A DNA stretch of 6,274 bases from an uncultured Gammaproteobacteria bacterium (GCA_903889815.1 CAISYX010000291.1:1-6274), one strand, 5' to 3'. Numbered from the stretch's first letter, positions 1-5,657 are shown. Program-made: numbers and translations. Notes: a model not told the origin generated them from the sequence alone.

Positions 1-17
1 AAGCAGTCAATTGAATC

Positions 18-22
18 AGGAA
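18..22 (+). promoter_or_regulatory. Ribosome binding site of rpsK
   Basis: AGGAA lies 6 bases ahead of the ATG at 29 and supports that start. The 28 bases before the gene are most likely the rpsM-rpsK spacer. They are too short to show any rpsM coding sequence with confidence. Confidence 0.7.
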
Positions 23-28
23 TAAATT

Positions 29-427
29 ATGGCCAAGCCAGCAGCAGCGAAAGCAGTGAAGAAAAAAGCCCGCAAAGCGGTAGTGGATGGAATCGCGTTC
101 ATCCATGCTTCTTTCAACAATACCATCGTGACTATCACTGATCGTCAGGGCAATGCACTGAGCTGGGCAACCTCAGGCGGTTCAGGCTTCCGCGGTTCGC
201 GCAAGAGCACGCCATTCGCTGCGCAGGTTGCTGCAGAGCGCGCTGGCAAAGCCGCAATAGAGCTTTATGGTCTCAAGAATCTTGATGTGAAAGTCAACGG
301 TCCTGGTCCAGGTCGTGAATCTGCTGTCCGTGCGTTGAACGGCTGTGGTCTGAAGGTAAGCAATATCACTGACGTTACGCCGATGCCCCATAACGGCTGC
401 CGTCCGCCCAAGAAGAGACGTGTGTAA
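29..427 (+). CDS. rpsK: 30S ribosomal protein S11
   Basis: S11 (uS11) is a component of the 30S platform, close to the mRNA exit region, and contacts 16S rRNA. The 132-residue product is full length (E. coli S11 has 129). It shows the family hallmarks: the segment IHASFNNTIVTITDRQGNAL near residues 25-44, GGSGFRGSRKSTPFAAQVAAE near 50-70, the GPGPGRESAVRALN turn near 91-104, and the strongly basic tail ending GCRPPKKRRV that threads into rRNA. The N terminus is alanine/lysine rich and a few residues longer than in E. coli, which is ordinary variation. The start is supported by AGGAA six bases upstream. It is the second gene of the alpha operon order (rpsM-rpsK-rpsD-rpoA-rplQ) and is followed by an 88-base spacer before rpsD. 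Confidence 0.98.
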   Translation: MAKPAAAKAVKKKARKAVVDGIAFIHASFNNTIVTITDRQGNALSWATSGGSGFRGSRKSTPFAAQVAAERAGKAAIELYGLKNLDVKVNGPGPGRESAVRALNGCGLKVSNITDVTPMPHNGCRPPKKRRV

Positions 428-479
428 GCTTGCACAGTCGGTTCGTCATCACATTGTTAGGATTCATGAAATTTAGTGG

Positions 480-498
480 CTTATCTCCAATAGATAAG
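480..498 (+). other. Perfect 7-bp hairpin ahead of the rpsD ribosome binding site
   Basis: CTTATCT (480-486) and AGATAAG (492-498) are exact reverse complements around the five-base loop CCAAT. The stem ends five bases before the AGGAGA ribosome binding site of rpsD, so in the mRNA it would stand just 5' of the translation initiation region. It is AT-rich and not followed by a T run, so it is not a terminator. A role in translational control or mRNA processing is inference only. S4 autoregulation in E. coli acts at a pseudoknot ahead of rpsM, not here. Confidence 0.5.
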
Positions 499-503
499 AA
501 CAT

Positions 504-509
504 AGGAGA
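504..509 (+). promoter_or_regulatory. Ribosome binding site of rpsD
   Basis: AGGAGA, a strong Shine-Dalgarno sequence, is six bases ahead of the ATG at 516 and fixes the S4 start. Confidence 0.8.
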
Positions 510-515
510 CAATAT

Positions 516-1136
516 ATGGCCCGTTATTTAGGCCCCAAATGCAAGCTCGCCCGACGTGAAGGAACAGATCTGTTTCTGAAGAGTGGCGTCCGACCGCTGG
601 ATAGCAAGTGCAAGACTGAGAATGCGCCAGGTCAGCATGGTATTCGCAAAGGCAGGCTCTCTGATTACGGCGTTCAGCTTCGCGAGAAGCAGAAAGTCCG
701 TCGTATTTATGGCGTTCTTGAAAAACAGTTCAGTGGTTACTACAAGGAAGCTGCCCGTCAAAAGGGCGCAACCGGTGAGAACTTGCTGCAACTCCTTGAG
801 TCGCGTCTCGACAACGTTGTGTACAGGATGGGTTTTGGGTCTACTCGCGCCGAATCCCGACAGCTGGTTACGCACAAGTCGATTCTTGTGAATGGCGACA
901 TTATCAACATCCCTTCATATCAAGTATCACCCGGTGATGTCATTTCCGTGCGCTCCAAGGCCAAGGAACAACTGCGTATCAAGGCAGCAATGGATCTTGC
1001 CGCGCAGCGCAGCCCTGTAGAGTGGATCAACGTGAACAGCGACAAGATGGAAGGCCAGTTCAGCCGCAAGCCTGATCGCGCCGACCTTTCTGCTGACATT
1101 AACGAAAACTTGATAGTTGAGCTTTACTCCAAGTAG
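516..1136 (+). CDS. rpsD: 30S ribosomal protein S4
   Basis: S4 (uS4) is a primary 16S rRNA-binding protein that nucleates 30S assembly and helps form the mRNA entry channel. In E. coli it also represses alpha-operon translation. The product has 206 residues, exactly the E. coli length. Visible landmarks are the N-terminal MARYLGPKCKLARREGTDLFL, the APGQHG loop near residues 37-42, LSDYGVQLREKQKVRRIYGVLE near 48-69, and an S4 RNA-binding domain from about residue 94 (RLDNVVYRMGFGSTRAESRQLV, HKSILVNG, SYQVSPGDVI). The C terminus DLSADINENLIVELYSK is typical. Cys9 and Cys32 are present, but the full zinc-binding cysteine set known from some S4 proteins is not. The gene ends in two consecutive in-frame stops (TAG TAA), the second overlapping an ATG. 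Confidence 0.98.
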   Translation: MARYLGPKCKLARREGTDLFLKSGVRPLDSKCKTENAPGQHGIRKGRLSDYGVQLREKQKVRRIYGVLEKQFSGYYKEAARQKGATGENLLQLLESRLDNVVYRMGFGSTRAESRQLVTHKSILVNGDIINIPSYQVSPGDVISVRSKAKEQLRIKAAMDLAAQRSPVEWINVNSDKMEGQFSRKPDRADLSADINENLIVELYSK

Positions 1137-1153
1137 TAATGCCACTAATTGCG

Positions 1154-1160
1154 AAGGGTG
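1154..1160 (+). promoter_or_regulatory. Ribosome binding site deciding the rpoA start
   Basis: AAGGGTG lies five bases before the ATG at 1166. The alternative upstream ATG at 1139 overlaps the second rpsD stop codon and has no good Shine-Dalgarno sequence. It would add nine residues not found in the alpha subunit family, so 1166 is chosen. Confidence 0.7.
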
Positions 1161-1165
1161 ATTCC

Positions 1166-2161
1166 ATGCAGATTTCATTGTCGGATTTTTTGACACCGCA
1201 GTTGATCAAGGTTGAAGAGTATGACCGTTACCACTCCAAAGTGGTGCTTGAGCCTCTAGAGCGAGGTTTCGGCCATACGCTGGGTAACGCGCTGAGAAGA
1301 ATTCTGCTGTCCTCCATGCCAGGTGCGGCCATAGAAGAAGTTGAGATTGACGGTGTGGTGCACGAGTACAGCACCATCGAAGGTGTTCAGGAAGATGTCA
1401 TTGAGATACTGCTGAACTTGAAAGGTGTAGCGGTTATTTTGAATGGTCAGGATGAAGCCGTTCTGACTTTGAGTGCTAAAGGCACCGGTGCTGTTCGCGC
1501 AGGTGATATCGTTGCAGGTCACGATGTTGAGATCGTGAATCCAGACCATATTATTGCCAACCTGAATGAAAGCGGCGAACTGAAGATGCGAATGACTGTT
1601 CGCAAAGGCCGCGGATACGCGCCTGCGGACACTCGTGTGTCCAATGACGATGAGACTCGTGCCGTTGGTCGTCTGTTTCTGGATGCCTCGTATACGCCAG
1701 TTTCCACAGTGTCTTACTCTGTAGAGAGCACCCGGGTTGAGCAACGTACTGACCTCGACAAGTTGATCATTGATCTGCGCACTAATGGCACAATTGATCC
1801 GGAAGAAGCGATACGCCGTGCGGCAACGATTCTGCAGCACCAGCTAGCCGTATTCGTTGATCTGCAAAGCCAGGTAGCGAATGCACCGGAAGAGCCGGAA
1901 GACGAGATTGATCCGATTTTGCTGCGTCCAGTCGATGACCTTGAATTGACAGTGCGGTCTGCAAATTGTCTGAAAGCGGAAGATATTTACTACATTGGTG
2001 ACCTGATTCAGCGCACTGAAGTCGAACTTCTGAAGACCCCGAATCTTGGCAAGAAGTCGCTGACAGAGATCAAGGACGTACTCGCTACACGTGGTCTGTC
2101 CCTGGGGCTGCGTCTGGAGAACTGGCCACCGTCCAGTCTTCGTTCAGATGACCGTAACTAA
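1166..2161 (+). CDS. rpoA: DNA-directed RNA polymerase subunit alpha
   Basis: The alpha subunit dimerises to nucleate core RNA polymerase assembly, and its C-terminal domain contacts UP elements and activators. From the ATG at 1166 the product has 331 residues (E. coli 329) and begins MQISLSDFL, matching the family start MQ.S...FL. The N-terminal assembly domain (about 1-235) carries LEPLERGFGHTLGNALRRIL at 28-47, including the Arg45 position known to matter for assembly. The linker is acidic (PEEPEDEIDPI). The C-terminal domain (about 248-320) is almost identical to that of E. coli: the DNA-contact residues corresponding to Arg265, Asn268 and Lys271 appear as Arg264, Asn267 and Lys270, and PNLGKKSLTEIKDVL is intact. 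It lies 29 bases after rpsD and 68 bases before rplQ, as expected in the alpha operon. A longer form from 1139 is open but unlikely. Confidence 0.98.
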   Translation: MQISLSDFLTPQLIKVEEYDRYHSKVVLEPLERGFGHTLGNALRRILLSSMPGAAIEEVEIDGVVHEYSTIEGVQEDVIEILLNLKGVAVILNGQDEAVLTLSAKGTGAVRAGDIVAGHDVEIVNPDHIIANLNESGELKMRMTVRKGRGYAPADTRVSNDDETRAVGRLFLDASYTPVSTVSYSVESTRVEQRTDLDKLIIDLRTNGTIDPEEAIRRAATILQHQLAVFVDLQSQVANAPEEPEDEIDPILLRPVDDLELTVRSANCLKAEDIYYIGDLIQRTEVELLKTPNLGKKSLTEIKDVLATRGLSLGLRLENWPPSSLRSDDRN

Positions 2162-2215
2162 ACTGAGATTTTAAACACAGAGTGACCGAGTACCGTCGGG
2201 TGCTAAGGTAAGAAT

Positions 2216-2220
2216 AGGAA
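2216..2220 (+). promoter_or_regulatory. Ribosome binding site of rplQ
   Basis: AGGAA lies nine bases ahead of the ATG at 2230. The 68-base rpoA-rplQ spacer otherwise shows only a weak four-base stem (CCGA/TCGG, 2186-2199) and no convincing promoter. Confidence 0.6.
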
Positions 2221-2229
2221 TTAGAAGCT

Positions 2230-2616
2230 ATGCGTCATCGTAAAAGTGGACGTCAACTCAGCCGGAACAGCTCGCATCGCCATGCGATGCTGCGCAACAT
2301 GACTATTTCCCTGGTTGAGCACGAGATCATCAAGACAACTCTGATCAAAGCGAAGGAATTGCGAATGGTCGCAGAGCCGCTGATCACTCTTTCCAAGAGC
2401 GACAGTGTTGCGAACCGTCGTCTGGCCTTCAATCGTCTGCGTGACAAGGCTGCTGTTGGCAAGCTTTTCACAGCCCTCGGGCCGCGCTACAACGAGCGAC
2501 CAGGCGGTTATATCCGTATTCTGAAGTGCGGTATGCGCCCTGGTGACAACGCGCCTATGGCGTATGTAGAACTCGTTGATCGTCCCGGTGCGCCAGGGGC
2601 TGACTCAGACGAGTGA
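2230..2616 (+). CDS. rplQ: 50S ribosomal protein L17
   Basis: L17 (bL17) is a 50S protein located near the peptide exit tunnel. The 128-residue product matches the E. coli length (127) and follows the family pattern throughout: MRHRKSGRQLSRNSSHRHAM at 1-20, SLVEHEIIKTTLIKAKELR at about 27-45, EPLITLSKSDSVANRRLAF at about 49-67, KLFTALGPRYNERPGGYIRILKCGMRPGDNAPMAYVELVDR from about 78 to 118, and a short variable acidic tail. It is the last gene of the alpha operon. The stop codon is followed 21 bases later by a strong rho-independent terminator that closes the operon. Confidence 0.98.
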   Translation: MRHRKSGRQLSRNSSHRHAMLRNMTISLVEHEIIKTTLIKAKELRMVAEPLITLSKSDSVANRRLAFNRLRDKAAVGKLFTALGPRYNERPGGYIRILKCGMRPGDNAPMAYVELVDRPGAPGADSDE

Positions 2617-2637
2617 GTTCAAAGCAATTGAATCTCT

Positions 2638-2670
2638 ACAAAGCCGGGTCTTACTCGGCTTTGTCGTTTC
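2638..2670 (+). terminator. Rho-independent terminator of the alpha operon
   Basis: ACAAAGCCGGGT (2638-2649) pairs with ACTCGGCTTTGT (2653-2664) over 12 bp, with a single G-U wobble and a three-base loop CTT. The right arm is T-rich (CTTTGT) and runs into CGTTTC. The upstream arm is A-rich, so the stem could also act in the opposite direction. Its position directly after rplQ is where the operon is expected to end. Confidence 0.85.
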
Positions 2671-2671
2671 T

Positions 2672-2676
2672 GGGAG
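2672..2676 (+). promoter_or_regulatory. Ribosome binding site of the aminotransferase gene
   Basis: GGGAG is nine bases ahead of the ATG at 2686. It sits only seven bases after the terminator stem ends, so the terminator and the translation start of the next gene are almost contiguous. Confidence 0.6.
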
Positions 2677-2685
2677 ATCAGTATC

Positions 2686-3870
2686 ATGCAGTCTTTCCAC
2701 CCGCCCCAGCGCACCCTGATGGGGCCAGGCCCTTCCGACGTTGATCCGCGTATACTGCAAGCCATGAGTCGGCCGACCATCGGGCATCTCGATCCTCGAT
2801 TCATTGATCTTATGGATGAGATCAAGGCGCTGTTACAGTTGGCGTTCAAGACTTCGAATCAGCTGACACTGCCAGTTTCGGCGCCAGGATCTGCCGGTAT
2901 GGAGGCTGTTTTCGTCAATCTGCTGCAACGCGGAGACAAGGCCATTGTCTGCCAGAACGGCGTGTTCGGCGGCAGAATGAAGGAGAATGTTGAGCGGTGT
3001 GGCGCTATTGCGGTCATGGTGCAGGACGACTGGGGCAAACCTGTTGACCTCAACAAGGCAGATACTGCGCTTCGGGAGCACCCCGACGCGAAATTGCTGG
3101 CCTTTGTCCACGCAGAAACCTCTACAGGCGTTTGCAGTGATACACGCGGGCTTGCCGCATTGGCGCGGGCCCATGATTGCCTGTCAGTTGTTGACGCTGT
3201 GACGTCCCTCGGCGGGGTAGCCCTTGAGGTTGACCAGTGGGGAGTCGATGCCGTGTACTCAGGGTCACAGAAATGTCTATCGTGTGTGCCTGGATTGTCT
3301 CCAGTGTCCTTCAGTGACAGAGCCGTGCAGTGCATTCGAAACCGCACTGAAAAGGTTCAGAGCTGGTTTCTGGACATGAATCTGATCATGGATTACTGGG
3401 GTTCAGGCACGCGGCGCAGCTATCACCACACAGCGCCCGTCAACGCCTTGTATGGTCTTCACGAGGCGTTGGTGATCCTCGAGGAGGAAGGACTTGAGAA
3501 TGCCTGGGCGCGGCACTTGCATCATCACAAGGCATTGGTCGTCGGACTCGAAGCGATGGGGTTGGCGATGCTTGTTGAAGAGGCGTTTCGTCTGCCTCAG
3601 CTGAATGCGGTGCGGGTGCCCACGGGTGTTGATGAGGCCCTGATCAGAGCCGCGTTGTTGCGTGATTACAGTCTGGAAATTGGTTCCGGTCTTGGCACTC
3701 TGGCGGGCAAAGTCTGGCGCATTGGCTTGATGGGTCATGCCTGCAATCGGCGCAATGTTCTCTTGTGCCTTTCGGCACTTGAAGACACGCTTCTGGCAGC
3801 GGGTGCTGACATCCATGCGGGTCGCGCGCTCAAGGCTGCACATGCGTTCTATGCTCTGAAGCACCCCTGA
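2686..3870 (+). CDS. Alanine/serine--glyoxylate aminotransferase family (class V PLP enzyme)
   Basis: Fold type I, class V PLP-dependent aminotransferase of the group that moves the amino group of alanine or serine to glyoxylate (giving glycine), expected in the cytoplasm. The 394-residue product aligns along its whole length with human AGXT. LMGPGPSDVDPRI at 11-23 is the substrate-binding N-terminal loop. APGSAGMEA at 66-74 is the PLP-phosphate loop. ETSTGV is at 144-149. VVDAVTSLGG at 168-177 carries the pyridine-nitrogen Asp170. SGSQK at 192-196 carries the Schiff-base Lys196. YHHTAPVNALYGLHEAL (246-262) follows, and WRIGLMG near 344-350 carries the carboxylate-binding Arg345. The residue stacking on the cofactor is Phe94 where human AGXT has Trp108. 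Lys196 is followed by CLSC, giving a CxxC next to the active site. Family membership is secure. Preference for alanine, serine or another donor cannot be read from the sequence. The gene follows the alpha operon terminator and converges on the lspA-like gene with 22 bases between stops. Confidence 0.92.
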   Translation: MQSFHPPQRTLMGPGPSDVDPRILQAMSRPTIGHLDPRFIDLMDEIKALLQLAFKTSNQLTLPVSAPGSAGMEAVFVNLLQRGDKAIVCQNGVFGGRMKENVERCGAIAVMVQDDWGKPVDLNKADTALREHPDAKLLAFVHAETSTGVCSDTRGLAALARAHDCLSVVDAVTSLGGVALEVDQWGVDAVYSGSQKCLSCVPGLSPVSFSDRAVQCIRNRTEKVQSWFLDMNLIMDYWGSGTRRSYHHTAPVNALYGLHEALVILEEEGLENAWARHLHHHKALVVGLEAMGLAMLVEEAFRLPQLNAVRVPTGVDEALIRAALLRDYSLEIGSGLGTLAGKVWRIGLMGHACNRRNVLLCLSALEDTLLAAGADIHAGRALKAAHAFYALKHP

Positions 3871-3892
3871 AGTCAGCGGCGGTCGCTACTGT

Positions 3893-4417
3893 TCAGTCCG
3901 GGTGTTTTTGATTGCCGGGAAAGAGACTGAAATAGAGCATTGGCCAAAGTCCGACGTGAACCATCACATCTGCCGTATTGAAAATGTAATGCCAATAGGG
4001 AATCTGTTGGACATTGATGAAATCGACCACGCTGCCGTACAGCAGTCGGTCAAGAATATTGCTGCCACCACCACCGACTACAAAGCCGAAGCAGATGTAT
4101 TCGTAGGGCTGGATTTCGCGGCCTCGCCACAGGTAAACAACCAGTGCGCTGATCAGCAGCAGACTGAACGCACCGAATATCCAGCCATGACCCTGAAACA
4201 TCCCGAATACTCCCCCCATGTTGCGAATGTGCGTGAAGTGGACGAGGGAACTCCATTCCACGCTCGTGCCCAGTGGGATGTGCGTATTTACCAGATAGCT
4301 GCCGATCTGTGAGACAGTCAGGACGGTCAGTGCAATGAGGCTGAAACGCAACATCTGGCGGGATCTGGACAAGGAACACCTGGCGGGAATGCTGAGAACG
4401 GGCCGCCAGAATAGCAC
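3893..4417 (-). CDS. lspA: Signal peptidase II (LspA)-like membrane aspartyl protease, divergent
   Basis: LspA cleaves the signal peptide of prolipoproteins in the inner membrane after lipidation. The 174-residue product has four probable membrane helices (about 23-43, 79-97, 106-121, 150-167). It carries the family motifs RNMGGVF (65-71), GGGGSNILDRLLYGSVVDFI (115-134) and FNTADVMVHVG (146-156). The two catalytic aspartates correspond to Asp132 and Asp150. The first-helix motif, normally Asp-x-x-x-Lys (D..[ST]K), reads SQIGSYLV here, so the usual Asp and Lys are replaced by Ser36 and Ser40. The GTG start at 4417 is preferred because GGAGAG lies six bases ahead (4424-4429). An internal ATG at residue 22 lacks such a site and would give 153 residues. 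The gene is not next to ileS, the usual partner of lspA, which suggests a paralogue or a divergent branch. Family membership is firm; whether it is the housekeeping enzyme is uncertain. Confidence 0.85.
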   Translation of the reverse strand: MLFWRPVLSIPARCSLSRSRQMLRFSLIALTVLTVSQIGSYLVNTHIPLGTSVEWSSLVHFTHIRNMGGVFGMFQGHGWIFGAFSLLLISALVVYLWRGREIQPYEYICFGFVVGGGGSNILDRLLYGSVVDFINVQQIPYWHYIFNTADVMVHVGLWPMLYFSLFPGNQKHPD

Positions 4418-4423
4418 AGGCTA

Positions 4424-4429
4424 CTCTCC
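4424..4429 (-). promoter_or_regulatory. Ribosome binding site deciding the GTG start of the lspA-like gene
   Basis: On the minus strand GGAGAG lies six bases before GTG (4417-4415). No comparable site precedes the internal ATG 21 codons later. The 54-base divergent region between this gene and the next shows no clear promoter boxes for either direction. Confidence 0.6.
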
Positions 4430-4471
4430 AATCGACAGACTCAACCGGGTTCTGCAAAGGTACAGGTCAAC

Positions 4472-4756
4472 ATGACGCAGGCAGTGGCAAACAAGCATAC
4501 CGGCAAGCGGCGGTTGATCGCGTCGTCCTACAAGTTTCTGAAGCGCGGTGAGCGGCATTTGCCGCCTGTGCTGAGGGGGTTGATGGGGGTTGTGCTGATA
4601 ATGGCTGGGCTGCTGGGATTCCTGCCAATTCTGGGCTTCTGGATGATTCCACTCGGGGTTGCGCTGCTGGCGACTGATGTGCCAATGCTGCGACTGTGGT
4701 TCATCAAACGCTTGAATCACAGCCGCCGCAGGATGGGAAGACTTTACAGACGCTGA
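4472..4756 (+). CDS. Small inner-membrane protein of unknown function
   Basis: The product has 94 residues. Its basic N-terminal third (TGKRRLIASSYKFLKRGERHLP, about 10-31) is followed by a long hydrophobic stretch at about 34-68, broken by prolines and glycines (GLLGFLPILGFWMIPLGVALLA). This could be a re-entrant hairpin or two short helices. A short basic C terminus (KRLNHSRRRMGRLYRR) follows. The GFLP.LGFWM.PLG pattern resembles small conserved membrane proteins of proteobacteria with no assigned role; I cannot name a function. Coding on this strand is supported by the coherent membrane topology with flanking positive charge. The opposite-strand frames give histidine/glutamine-rich, non-protein-like sequence. 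The Shine-Dalgarno sequence is modest (AGG five bases, AAAGG eleven bases upstream). It diverges from the lspA-like gene and its stop abuts the stop of the convergent DUF1499 gene. Confidence 0.75.
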   Translation: MTQAVANKHTGKRRLIASSYKFLKRGERHLPPVLRGLMGVVLIMAGLLGFLPILGFWMIPLGVALLATDVPMLRLWFIKRLNHSRRRMGRLYRR

Positions 4757-4762
4757 TCAGCG
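4751..4762. other. 12-bp perfect palindrome containing two convergent stop codons
   Basis: CGCTGATCAGCG reads the same on both strands. Its central TGATCA supplies the TGA of the small membrane protein gene (4754-4756, plus) and the TGA of the DUF1499 gene (4759-4757, minus), leaving no intergenic base. No T run follows on either side, so it is not an evident intrinsic terminator. Confidence 0.6.
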
Positions 4763-5563
4763 CAGCTCTGCAAAAAGTGCCCGCAGTCGATTGGCATTCT
4801 TGCCGATATCGCTGCCGCCAACACGTGACTTTGATCGCGCCTGCAGTACTGTTCCTTCCGGAGTCTCGCTAAGCAGCACGATGACATCATCCTTGAAGCG
4901 GAACCAGAACGTCGTATCAGTTGCTTCCACTCGTCCTTCAGCCAGGTTTTGATCCACGAGCTCCCAACCCAAGGTGTCTACGGCAGCCAGCACGCGATTG
5001 AAAATCTCTTCTTTGGATTCAGTAAATGTCTGCGGGACGATGTCCGGATAAGCCTCTTTCTGTGCTGCAGCCATGCGTGTGGCATCCCAGTTGGGCTGGT
5101 CGCCGTAAATCACCGAATTCGGTGCGTTGGCACGTAGCGGGGCGACAGCAACAAACGCAGGTGGATTGTCAGTGTCAGTGGTGATGTCGTGAATCGGAGG
5201 CGTGCCCTCCGGGGCGCGGTAAGTCTCCGGAACAAGATAGGCGAGCGCACTGGCCACGCAGCCAATTGCCGCCAGAGTTGCCAGTCGCTTCGCCGATGCA
5301 GGCGCCAGTTTGCGCGCGCCCAAGAAGATGCCGACGGTGACAGCCAGCGTGATCCAGGCCGCCCAGTCCGCACTGGCGTTGACGAAGCGCAGCATGTTGA
5401 AGCCAGTGCGGAAGTCCCACAGGCCGACCCAGACTCCTAGAGATGCGGCCAGTGCGTAAGCGCCCAGGCCAAGACCTGTGGCGAGTGCAGCATAGGCGAA
5501 GACGATCAGTGCTTTGCTCGCTGCAGGTGAACTGGAAGTGACAGGGGAATTCGAATCGCTCAT
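4757..5563 (-). CDS. DUF1499 family membrane protein
   Basis: The product has 268 residues. After a Ser/Pro-rich cytoplasmic-looking start, three probable membrane helices lie at about 18-40, 67-83 and 94-111, followed by a C-terminal soluble domain with the DUF1499 pattern. This comprises IHDITTDTDNPPAF (124-137), an AYPDI element (171-175), ESKEEIFNRVLAAVDTLGWEL (182-202), EGRVEATDTTFWFRFKDDVIVLL (209-231) and ARSKSRVGGSDIGKNANRLRALFAEL (242-267). The biochemical role of DUF1499 is not established. The ATG at 5563 is chosen because AAGGA lies seven bases upstream (5571-5575) and the family-like sequence begins there; the frame is open further but reads as non-protein. The gene is 94 bases downstream of glpK on the same strand and could be co-transcribed with it. 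No clear terminator or promoter is visible in the gap. Confidence 0.88.
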   Translation of the reverse strand: MSDSNSPVTSSSPAASKALIVFAYAALATGLGLGAYALAASLGVWVGLWDFRTGFNMLRFVNASADWAAWITLAVTVGIFLGARKLAPASAKRLATLAAIGCVASALAYLVPETYRAPEGTPPIHDITTDTDNPPAFVAVAPLRANAPNSVIYGDQPNWDATRMAAAQKEAYPDIVPQTFTESKEEIFNRVLAAVDTLGWELVDQNLAEGRVEATDTTFWFRFKDDVIVLLSETPEGTVLQARSKSRVGGSDIGKNANRLRALFAELR

Positions 5564-5570
5564 GGGATGG

Positions 5571-5575
5571 TCCTT
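5571..5575 (-). promoter_or_regulatory. Ribosome binding site deciding the DUF1499 gene start
   Basis: On the minus strand AAGGA lies seven bases before the ATG at 5563. It rules against longer readings of the frame toward 5932, which would overlap glpK. Confidence 0.65.
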
Positions 5576-5601
5576 GCTCTTGGGTGGTTGCTGACGTCTG
5601 A

Positions 5602-5640
5602 ATTGCGACGGTTCTCTTTGTGGAGGCAATGTCTCGCAAT
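5602..5640. repeat. 7-bp inverted repeat in the glpK-DUF1499 spacer
   Basis: ATTGCGA (5602-5608) and TCGCAAT (5634-5640) are exact reverse complements with a 25-base loop. The right arm also lies within a short direct repeat, GCAATG-TCTC-GCAATG (5626-5641). It could be an operator-like or weak hairpin element, or chance. The loop is too long and lacks a T run for a terminator. Confidence 0.25.
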
Positions 5641-5657
5641 GGCCGCAGGCTTGCAAG

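Noticed and set aside
428..479. Possible internal promoter in the rpsK-rpsD spacer (TTGCAC at 430-435 with CATTGT at 452-457)
   Set aside because: Both boxes match the consensus at only three of six positions, too weak to call.
2186..2199. Possible hairpin in the rpoA-rplQ spacer (CCGA/TCGG)
   Set aside because: Only four base pairs with a six-base loop, which is expected by chance.
3871..3892. Possible bidirectional terminator between the convergent aminotransferase and lspA-like genes
   Set aside because: Only a four-base stem (AGCG/CGCT) can be formed and there is no T run on either side.
3902..4312. 136-codon open frame on the plus strand opposite the lspA-like gene
   Set aside because: It is fully antisense to a gene with clear LspA motifs, its product has no recognisable fold or membrane pattern, and it has no good ribosome binding site.
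4421..4720. 99-codon minus-strand frame opposite the small membrane protein gene
   Set aside because: The product is rich in His, Gln and Pro and does not look like a protein. The plus-strand reading gives a coherent membrane protein.
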